This document shows positions 1 to 4,901 of a stretch of DNA of 10,929 nt, one piece after another. Where the stretch lies: positions 1 through 10,929 of the forward strand of contig JBBSQE010000103.1 in the NCBI GenBank assembly GCA_038258095.1, read 5' to 3'. Position 1 is the stretch's first letter; every line of letters begins with the position of its first letter. A model generated the notes under the pieces. That model searched no databases. It saw only the letters and a list, made by a program, of their open reading frames with translations, and was not told the origin of the DNA. The stretch comes from JBBSQE01 sp038258095 (GTDB lineage: Bacteria > Actinomycetota > Thermoleophilia > Solirubrobacterales > 70-9). Both the position numbers and the translations under genes were made by a program.

Positions 1-1
1 C

Positions 2-625
2 AGCTTCATCCTCGGTGGGATCAGCGGCGTGATGATCGCGATGGTGCCGATCGACATCCACGTCACCGACACCTACTTCATCGTCGCCCACATCCACTTC
101 GTCCTCTTCGCCGGCTCTGTCTTCACGATCTTCGCCGGCATCTACCACTGGTTCCCGAAGATCACCGGCCGGATGTATGACGAGAAGCTGGGCCGTGTCC
201 ACTTCTGGCTGACCCTCGTCGGGACCTGGGGGACGTTCGTGCCGATGCACTGGATCGGGATGGACGGGATGCCGCGCCGGGTGGCCGACTATGCCCAGCA
301 GTTCGGCGACTGGAACCTGCTGATCAGCGTTTTCGCCTTCTTGCTCGGTCTCGCCCAGCTCGTCTTCCTCTACAACATGGTCGTCAGTTGGCGCTTCGGC
401 CCGCGCGCCGAGGCGAACCCCTGGAGGGCGAAGTCGATCGAGTGGCAGGTCTCCTCGCCTCCGCCACGCTTCAACTTCGACCAGATTCCCAGAGTCGTCG
501 GCGGCCCGTACGAATACGGAGTGCCCGGCGCGGTGCACGCCGTGATGGACGGGAGCCTGCCCAGCAGGGAGTCCGGGGGCGAGAAGGCGGCGGTGCCGGC
601 GGGAAGCGCGCCGTCGCCCGGTTGA
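2..625 (+). CDS. ctaD: Cytochrome c oxidase subunit I, C-terminal part (5' end outside window)
   Basis: This is the catalytic subunit of an aa3-type heme-copper oxidase, which reduces O2 to water in the cytoplasmic membrane and pumps protons. The first complete codon is at base 2 and 207 residues remain. Fragment residues 18-35 (DIHVTDTYFIVAHIHFVL) match the helix-X signature. By alignment with the bovine enzyme, His30 is the heme a3 ligand and His32 the heme a ligand. GMPRR at 89-93 carries the arginines that contact the heme propionates. At least three hydrophobic helices follow. The tail, from the SPPP motif onward, is hydrophilic and Pro/Gly-rich, as in actinobacterial CtaD. The position of bovine Mg-site His368 is Thr22 here, with a His two residues earlier; I recall a similar arrangement in actinobacterial enzymes. 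Family assignment is certain; the N-terminus and any subunit II/III genes lie outside the window. Confidence 0.96.
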   Translation, partial: SFILGGISGVMIAMVPIDIHVTDTYFIVAHIHFVLFAGSVFTIFAGIYHWFPKITGRMYDEKLGRVHFWLTLVGTWGTFVPMHWIGMDGMPRRVADYAQQFGDWNLLISVFAFLLGLAQLVFLYNMVVSWRFGPRAEANPWRAKSIEWQVSSPPPRFNFDQIPRVVGGPYEYGVPGAVHAVMDGSLPSRESGGEKAAVPAGSAPSPG

Positions 626-657
626 CAACCCGGGATCGTCCGACTGACAACCGGGGG
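623..657 (+). repeat. Two direct copies of TGACAACC-GGG at the ctaD stop codon
   Basis: TGACAACCCGGG starts at 623, where its TGA is the ctaD stop codon, and TGACAACCGGGGG starts at 645. The 22-base spacing is about two helical turns, which would suit a dimeric DNA-binding protein. It could equally be chance in GC-rich DNA. The 7-mer GACAACC recurs on either strand at 1812, 1872, 2052, 3046 and 3201. Confidence 0.35.
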
Positions 658-677
658 ACCTACTCATCCATCTCTGG

Positions 678-724
678 CGCGCTCGGTGGCCGAAGTGTGA
701 CCCGGCCCCCACCAGCTGAGCGCG
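678..724. terminator. Imperfect stem-loop between convergent ctaD and sigma genes
   Basis: The arms CGCTC/GAGCG extend to 678-684 with 718-724 (7 bp). They continue as GGTGG/CCACC (685-689 with 709-713) and CCG/CGG (690-692 with 703-705), with one-sided bulges of 3 and 4 bases and a 10-base loop. It lies between two convergent genes, where a shared terminator is expected. There is no T-run on either side, so this is a plausible but weak call. Confidence 0.3.
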
Positions 725-748
725 AAACGCGGGACCGAGCTGCGCATC

Positions 749-1492
749 TCAGGACCTCGCGAAGGGTTCCTCCATGTGCTCGCCGACGCCCAATCCGCGA
801 GCGTCGAGTGCGGCTCGGAGCTTGCGCCGGGCGTCATGGACCGTCTTGTAGAGAGCCCCGCGGGTTGTGTCGAGCCGCTCAGCAAGGACATCGATCGGAA
901 CGTCGTTGAGCGTGGTGGCGACGAGAACATCGCGCTGATGTGGGCTGAGGTCGCGTTCGATCGCATCCTGCAGAGCCACGAAGAGCTCTGCGGTCTCGCA
1001 GTCTCGCGGCGGGCCGGAATGCTCGTCCGGGATCAGGGCCCAGCCTTCAGGCTCGAGTCGGACCTCTCGTCTCTGCCAGGCTCGGTGACGAACCGTCGTC
1101 GCGGCCTCCAGCAGCGCGAACTTGTATGCCCAGGTGGTGAACCTGCTCTCACCCCGGAAGTCGCCGAGCTTGCTCAGAACGGCAACCAGGGCATCGTCCG
1201 CAGCTTGCTGCGCAAGGTCGTCGCCATCGTTGTCCCGTGTCCGCGCGACGATCATGCCTCTGCGGCGGTTGACCTCGAATCGCGCGGCTTTCAGGAGCAG
1301 AGAGTGCAACTCTTCGATCGCCGTCCGGCGCTTGGGCCCGTCGGCGCTCAGGCTGTCAATCCAGGCGCGCGACTCGAGGTCGAGGCCCGGACCCGGCCGG
1401 ACCGGCCTCTGGCGCGTCGCCGGTGTGAGCACGGGGGCTTCGTCGACGGATTCCACGGGACCAGCATGACGCGCCGGCGCCGTAGAAAACAT
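749..1492 (-). CDS. ECF-like RNA polymerase sigma-70 family factor
   Basis: This 247-residue protein would direct RNA polymerase to a specific promoter set. Residues about 55-145 are sigma region 2, including the 2.1-2.2 helices (DDLAQQAADDALVAVLSKL, 91-109) and the region 2.3/2.4 segment around FTTWAYKFALLEA (118-130). Residues 181-232 are region 4, a helix-turn-helix opening with LSPHQRDVLVATTLNDVP and ending in RGALYKTVHDARRKLRAAL. No region 1 or 3 is present, as in ECF factors. The first 40 or so residues are Pro/Arg-rich and unconserved-looking, so translation could start later; ATG at 1492 has only a weak GGGA upstream. No C-terminal SnoaL-like extension is seen, which argues against ECF41. 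The gene converges on ctaD, and no anti-sigma gene follows it in the 123 bases before ctaD ends. The regulon and inducing signal are unknown. Confidence 0.87.
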   Translation of the reverse strand: MFSTAPARHAGPVESVDEAPVLTPATRQRPVRPGPGLDLESRAWIDSLSADGPKRRTAIEELHSLLLKAARFEVNRRRGMIVARTRDNDGDDLAQQAADDALVAVLSKLGDFRGESRFTTWAYKFALLEAATTVRHRAWQRREVRLEPEGWALIPDEHSGPPRDCETAELFVALQDAIERDLSPHQRDVLVATTLNDVPIDVLAERLDTTRGALYKTVHDARRKLRAALDARGLGVGEHMEEPFARS

Positions 1493-1536
1493 GGGTCCCG
1501 ATGCCCATTCGCCGGCAACGCGAAGGTCCCGCGAAA

Positions 1537-1557
1537 CCCGGGAGGTAAGACCCGCGG
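1537..1557. promoter_or_regulatory. Operator-like element upstream of the sigma gene
   Basis: The core GGTAAGACCCG lies at 1544-1554, which is 52-62 bases upstream of the sigma ATG at 1492. Its inner GGT-AAG-ACC is palindromic. The same 11-mer in reverse complement lies at 3699-3709, exactly 52-62 bases upstream of the doxX ATG. Flanking CCCGGG is shared too, with a 3-base insertion here. A common regulator is an inference. Confidence 0.35.
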
Positions 1558-1654
1558 CCTCAGTCGACGCTATTTCTTCCCAGCACTCGTCAAGTCTCCA
1601 TCAACGCAGGGACGACTCGACCACCGAAGGCAGCGCAAAGTGCGGGAACTTCGT

Positions 1655-1978
1655 TTAGGCCCGGCCCGACGGCCAACCGGCAGACGGATCAGGCGCCGTC
1701 GTGGGGCAGGAGCGAGCTGGTCGGCGATCTGCCCTTCGACCCGCTGGACGCCGGTCGCCATGGAGGCGTGTGGAGGGAGACGCTTGCGCTTCGCTCCGAT
1801 TGCGGGCGATCGACAACCGTCCCCAGACATATCCTGGGAACGGTTGCGGGTAGCTCGCCCGCCGGCACATCGACAACCGTTCCCAGGTTGGGTGGCGGCC
1901 GGGAGGGAGGGAGACCTTATCCGGGTCGAGAGCCACCACCAGGGTTTCCGCAGGAAGCTCTGCGCTGACCAGATCCAT
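1655..1978 (-). pseudogene. Transposase-like 5' fragment (possible IS110-type remnant)
   Basis: A minus-strand frame starts at ATG 1978, preceded by GGGAGG six bases upstream, a good Shine-Dalgarno sequence. It begins MDLVSAELPAETLVVALDP. The VVALDPDK segment (residues 14-21) resembles the first beta strand and Asp of the RuvC-like fold in IS110-family transposases, where I recall ALDPGK-type starts in actinobacteria. From about residue 22 the similarity ends and the frame runs into low-complexity Arg/Pro/Ser sequence that includes the repeat cluster at 1814-1887. I read this as the surviving 5' end of an insertion sequence joined by deletion to unrelated DNA. It could instead be an unrecognised small gene of 107 codons. 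The transposase reading rests on a short motif from memory. Confidence 0.35.
1814..1887. repeat. Three copies of a 14-base unit forming alternative stem-loops
   Basis: The unit CAACCGTTCCCAGG occurs at 1874-1887 (+), as its exact reverse complement at 1833-1846, and with one mismatch in its first 13 bases at 1814-1826 (+). The middle copy can pair with the left copy (12 of 13 bp, 7-base loop) or with the right copy (14 of 14 bp, 27-base loop), but not both. The two + copies are exactly 60 bases apart and each is preceded by ATCGA. The arrangement resembles a switchable RNA structure or a set of inverted protein-binding sites; I recognise no known element. Confidence 0.6.
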
Positions 1979-2012
1979 GAGCAACCTCCCTCTCTTGGGA
2001 TCAGAAGGAGAA

Positions 2013-2042
2013 AGACCCTCCCCGATGGCGCGGGGAGGGTCT
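2013..2042 (-). terminator. Perfect 12-bp stem-loop followed on minus by a T-rich run
   Basis: Arms 2013-2024 and 2031-2042 pair perfectly around a 6-base loop (2025-2030). On the minus strand the stem is followed by TTTCTCCTTCT, as in an intrinsic terminator, and then by the Shine-Dalgarno and ATG of the transposase-like fragment. No minus-strand gene enters it from the right, since alkA is on +. It may be an attenuator, or the transcription block that insertion sequences often carry near their ends. On + it sits 35 bases before the alkA start. Confidence 0.55.
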
Positions 2043-2077
2043 CCTCAAGCCGGTTGTCTTTCAGCTATGAGTTGACC

Positions 2078-3019
2078 ATGAGCCATTGCCACCCGGTCGA
2101 GATCAAGGTGCTTGGCCCGTTTCGACTCGATCTCACGGTCTGGGCGTTGCGCCGACGCCCGCACAACGCCATCGACCGCTGGGACGAGTCCACCTATCGA
2201 CGCGTGGTGGGTGGCGACGATGGTGGAGCGTTTGGCATGTCCGTGAAGCAGGGCTCCGAAGCCTCGCAACTCTCAGTTGGCCTTGCCGGTGGTGGCGTCG
2301 ACGAGGCTGCCAGGCGTGTCGCACGCGGCGCCGCGAACAGGCTCCTCGGCCTGGATCTGGATCTCTCGGACTTCGGGTCGATGGCCGCCCGCGACCCGTT
2401 GCTCGGACCGCTGGCATCGCGCATGCGGGGGCTCAGGCCCCCGCGCTTTCTCACCGCCTTCGAGGCTCTGGTCAACGGGATCGCCTGTCAGCAGCTTTCT
2501 CTCACGGTGGGGATTCATCTGCTCAATCGTCTCGCGGCAGATCGCGGACGACCACTTGCCGACGACCCCCGTGCCGCGCGTTCCTTCCCAGGCCCGGAGG
2601 AGCTCGCGACCGCACAACCAGACGAGCTGAGACGTCACGGGTTCAGCTACGCCAAGGCCAGCACGATCGTTGAGGTCGCCCGGTCAGTGGCCGGCGGAAC
2701 GCTCGACCTCGAGAGCCTGGACCAGCTTGACGATTCGGCGGCGATGGAACGTTTGACCGACCTGCGCGGCATCGGACGCTGGACCGCGGAGTACGTTCTT
2801 CTCCGCGGTCTGGGCCGGCTGCATGTCTTTCCCGGCGATGACGTCGGTGCCCACAACAAGCTCAGGCGCCTGTTCGGCATCGATACCGCGCTGGATCACG
2901 ACAGGGTGCAGCAATTGGTTGCGCCCTGGCACCCCTACGCAGGCTTTGTGTACTTCCATCTGCTCCTCGACTCGCTGGCTTCGACCGGCGTCGTGGAGCG
3001 AATGGAACCCGCCGGATAG
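2078..3019 (+). CDS. DNA-3-methyladenine glycosylase II (AlkA-like, HhH-GPD)
   Basis: This 313-residue enzyme excises alkylated purines from DNA as the first step of base excision repair. Residues 9-90 form the N-terminal domain, with the typical GPFRLDLTVWALRRRPHNAI segment. Residues about 120-300 form the HhH-GPD core: FEALVNGIACQQLS (128-141), the helix-hairpin-helix LRGIGRWTAEYVLLRGLG (229-246), and the FPGDDVG loop. Asp255 aligns with catalytic Asp238 of E. coli AlkA. The open frame continues upstream to 776, but that extension runs antisense to the sigma gene and has no domain, so I start at ATG 2078. The Shine-Dalgarno sequence is weak; TTG at 2072 is an alternative. There is no Ada-like partner beside it. 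It converges on the doxX gene. The substrate range cannot be read from sequence. Confidence 0.9.
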   Translation: MSHCHPVEIKVLGPFRLDLTVWALRRRPHNAIDRWDESTYRRVVGGDDGGAFGMSVKQGSEASQLSVGLAGGGVDEAARRVARGAANRLLGLDLDLSDFGSMAARDPLLGPLASRMRGLRPPRFLTAFEALVNGIACQQLSLTVGIHLLNRLAADRGRPLADDPRAARSFPGPEELATAQPDELRRHGFSYAKASTIVEVARSVAGGTLDLESLDQLDDSAAMERLTDLRGIGRWTAEYVLLRGLGRLHVFPGDDVGAHNKLRRLFGIDTALDHDRVQQLVAPWHPYAGFVYFHLLLDSLASTGVVERMEPAG

Positions 3020-3069
3020 GCGGACGGGTGCCGGGCAGCGTCGGTGGTTGTCAGCCCGACCCAGCGGGA

Positions 3070-3104
3070 CTCCGGTGCAGGCAGGCACTGCGCCTGCACC
3101 GGAG
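3070..3104. terminator. Perfect 13-bp stem-loop between convergent alkA-like and doxX genes
   Basis: CTCCGGTGCAGGC (3070-3082) pairs perfectly with 3092-3104 around a 9-base loop. It lies midway between the stop codons at 3019 (+) and 3123 (-), so it probably ends both transcripts. No T-run follows on either strand, which is common for GC-rich actinobacterial terminators. Confidence 0.7.
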
Positions 3105-3122
3105 CGAGCCGAGGGCCTGTGC

Positions 3123-3647
3123 TTACGCGACCGCCCCGTGTCGGACCGACTCGGCCTCTCGGTGATCGGTTGAATCAGCGACCGTGCCGTTGACAGCTTC
3201 GGTTGTCCCGGGCGAGTCGACGGAGTCGACGCCCGCGAGGCGAAACAACGTCAGGGCGGCGAGCAGGAGTCCGAAGTCGCGCAAGGCGATGTCTCCGTAG
3301 CCGCCGACGAGCAGAAGGCTGACGATGATGCCCGCCAGCCAGCCGGCGACGAGAAGGCCTCCGAACCGAGGTGTGATCAGGACGACGATCCCCGCCAGGA
3401 TCTCTACGACGCCAACGGCGTACATGGCGTCCTGGGCATTGCCCGGGATGATGTCGTTGAACTGGGTGGCGAGGTAGGCGGTCCAGTTGTCGTTCATGAC
3501 CCCGGCGAACTTGTCGATGCCCATCAGGATCGGCAGCACGACGAAGCCGATCCGCAGCAGGGTGAATGCCTGGGTCACGGGCTCGTTTCGCAGTCGCGCC
3601 ATTGAGGGGAAGGGGATCGGCCGCAGGGTGGCGGCGATGGCGTTCAT
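3123..3647 (-). CDS. DoxX-family integral membrane protein
   Basis: This 174-residue protein has four predicted membrane helices at about 27-47, 73-93, 96-115 and 121-139. The first segment (LRIGFVVLPILMGIDKF, 31-47), the NWTAYL motif and the central helix VGVVEILAGIVVLITPRFGG (78-97) fit the DoxX/DoxD-like fold. Members are often found near redox or sulfur-oxidation genes, but their biochemical role is mostly undefined, so I assign none. The C-terminal 35 residues are hydrophilic and probably lie outside the membrane. The start is well supported: AAAGGAG (minus strand, 3662-3656) sits 8 bases before ATG 3647. The gene is divergent from the nitronate monooxygenase gene, with 184 bases between them. 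It shares an upstream 11-mer with the sigma gene at identical distance. Confidence 0.82.
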   Translation of the reverse strand: MNAIAATLRPIPFPSMARLRNEPVTQAFTLLRIGFVVLPILMGIDKFAGVMNDNWTAYLATQFNDIIPGNAQDAMYAVGVVEILAGIVVLITPRFGGLLVAGWLAGIIVSLLLVGGYGDIALRDFGLLLAALTLFRLAGVDSVDSPGTTEAVNGTVADSTDHREAESVRHGAVA

Positions 3648-3697
3648 TGATGTGTCTCCTTTCGAAGGGTGGTCGCTTGCTTAGCGATCACCGGCAG

Positions 3698-3712
3698 CCG
3701 GGTCTTACCCGG
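3698..3712. promoter_or_regulatory. Operator-like palindrome upstream of doxX
   Basis: CCGGGT-CTT-ACCCGG is a perfect 6-bp inverted repeat centred 58 bases upstream of the doxX ATG. Its CGGGTCTTACC core is found in reverse complement at 1544-1554 upstream of the sigma gene, at the same distance from the start. It could be bound by a dimeric regulator of both genes. A role in the divergent + gene is equally possible. Confidence 0.35.
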
Positions 3713-3831
3713 GTCCCCCTTCCGGGCGAGAGCCGGTCGGCGGTTCGAGTTTCGAGTGCCGGTCGCGGTTTGCCCGGGCTCCTCACCCTTGCGATACTCA
3801 CGGCATCGACACCATCCTGCAACGGCTCCGG

Positions 3832-4767
3832 GTGGATCTGCCCATTGTTCAGGCCGGCATGGGTGGCGGGCTGGCCGGGCATCAGCTTGCTGTCGCGACC
3901 TCCGCGGCCGGCGGCCTTGGCACGATCGGCTTCCTGGCTCCGCACGACTTGAGAAGTGAGATCGCCGCCGGGCGCCGCGTGAGCGACCGACCGTTGGCCG
4001 CCAACCTGCTGCTGCCCTTCGCGCGCCGTCGTCACTTCGATGCGGCGTCCGAGGCTGACGTGGTCGTCACCTTCTGGGGAAGCCCAAGGCGCCGGACCGC
4101 CAAGCCGTGGATCCACCAGTGCGGCTCCGTGGAGGAGGCTGTGGCGGCTCGCGAGGCCGGAGCCGATGCGGTGATCGCCCAGGGGGCCGAGGCAGGTGGC
4201 CACGTTCGCGGGTCGCTACCGGCGCCGGTGTTACTCGCTCGGGTCCGCGAGGCGGTGCCCGACGACTACCCGGTCCTCTCGGCTGGAGGCATCGCCGACG
4301 CCTCCGACGTCAGGGCCCGCATCGCCGCCGGAGCGGAGGCCGTCGTCTGCGGCACGCGCTTCCTGCTGACCGACGAGAGTGGCGCCCACCCCGCCTACAA
4401 GGCGCGGCTGCTCGAGGCGCGGGATACCGTCCTGACCGAGCTCTTCGGCACCGGCTGGCCGGCGCCGCACCGCGTCGTTCCGAACGAGGCCACCGATCGC
4501 TGGCTGCGGCGCGGCTCGCGAGGCCCCGGCTGGCTGCGCGTGTTTCACAGAGCAACCTCGCCGGCCCTCTCCAGGTTGCCGGTTCCCGTCCAGTTCCGCC
4601 TCGCGGCCACGCAGAAGGCGAGCCGGCCGATGTTCGGGCCGGCGGCCGCGACAATTGACGGCCCGCCAAACCTGATCGACGCTGGACCGCTCTACGCCGG
4701 GGAATGCGTCGACCGAATCAGTGACATCCGCCCCGCCGGAGAGATCGTCCAGGAGCTCGCCGCTTAG
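3832..4767 (+). CDS. Nitronate monooxygenase-like FMN enzyme (2-nitropropane dioxygenase family)
   Basis: The family uses FMN and O2 to oxidise alkyl nitronates to carbonyl compounds and nitrite; many members have untested substrates. The 311 residues form a TIM barrel: PIVQAGMGGG (4-13) at the first strand, GGLGTIGF (27-34), WIHQCGSVEEA (93-103), the phosphate-binding and active-site motif AQGAEAGGH (116-124) with the conserved His, AGGIAD (151-156) and GTRFLLT (174-180). GTG at 3832 is the only usable start seen in frame, yet homologues usually begin a little before the PIVQA strand. The frame is open upstream and reads ILQRLR just before it, so a rare start such as CTG at 3817 may be used. 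The gene ends 130 bases before narG, with no clear terminator. Nitrite release could connect it to nitrogen-oxide metabolism, but this is inference. Confidence 0.85.
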   Translation: MDLPIVQAGMGGGLAGHQLAVATSAAGGLGTIGFLAPHDLRSEIAAGRRVSDRPLAANLLLPFARRRHFDAASEADVVVTFWGSPRRRTAKPWIHQCGSVEEAVAAREAGADAVIAQGAEAGGHVRGSLPAPVLLARVREAVPDDYPVLSAGGIADASDVRARIAAGAEAVVCGTRFLLTDESGAHPAYKARLLEARDTVLTELFGTGWPAPHRVVPNEATDRWLRRGSRGPGWLRVFHRATSPALSRLPVPVQFRLAATQKASRPMFGPAAATIDGPPNLIDAGPLYAGECVDRISDIRPAGEIVQELAA

Positions 4768-4775
4768 AGACCATC

Positions 4776-4794
4776 GGAAAGTTTCCTGGCCAGG
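4776..4794. promoter_or_regulatory. Two adjoining palindromes in the narG upstream region
   Basis: GGAAA-G-TTTCC (4776-4786) overlaps by two bases the perfect palindrome CCTGGCCAGG (4785-4794). They lie between the nitronate monooxygenase stop and narG. An AT-rich patch, CGATTAAATGATTGCAT, follows at 4820-4836 and may hold the promoter. I find no good TTGAT-N4-ATCAA FNR site. Operator function is a guess. Confidence 0.25.
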
Positions 4795-4826
4795 GCCCCG
4801 GGGACGATAGAGTGGCGATCGATTAA

Positions 4827-4901
4827 ATGATTGCATGGCAAACCGAGTTCGTCGATGAACTTGGACCGGGTCCACCGGCGGGCCGAGGCATTCCAAGGTG
4901 A
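4827..4901 (+). CDS. 24-residue upstream open frame overlapping the narG start
   Basis: ATG at 4827 opens a frame reading MIAWQTEFVDELGPG and ending in GIPR, with a TGA at 4899-4901. This stop overlaps the narG GTG as GTGA, the same 4-base overlap seen as ATGA at the other three nar junctions. It could be a leader peptide translationally coupled to narG. Its own Shine-Dalgarno is poor (GAGTGG, about 11 bases upstream), and 24-codon frames are common by chance, so this is tentative. Confidence 0.3.
   Translation: MIAWQTEFVDELGPGPPAGRGIPR

Larger units (their letters stand above)
1493..2077. other. 585-bp region with no intact gene; remnant and inverted repeats
   Basis: Between the start codons of the sigma gene (minus) and alkA (plus) I find no intact gene. 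The short frames here are Arg/Pro/Ser-rich with no recognisable domain. What can be supported is listed separately: a transposase-like 5' fragment on minus, a stem-loop at 2013-2042, a triple inverted/direct repeat at 1814-1887, and an operator-like site at 1544-1554. The two divergent genes must have their promoters here, but I see no convincing -35/-10 pair. GGAGGGAGA also occurs twice, once near 1770 and once near 1905, flanking the repeat cluster; this may be chance. Confidence 0.6.

Noticed and set aside
388..909. Plus-strand 173-codon frame overlapping the end of ctaD
   Set aside because: Arg/Gly/Pro-rich shadow that overlaps ctaD and the sigma gene in other frames.
1570..1830. Minus-strand 86-codon frame between sigma and alkA
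   Set aside because: Basic, low-complexity, no domain and no convincing ribosome site; I cannot support it as a gene.
776..2077. N-terminal extension of the alkA-like frame, which would give a 747-residue protein
   Set aside because: The extension runs antisense to the sigma gene and through the repeat region, and shows no domain. The AlkA N-terminal domain begins naturally just after ATG 2078.
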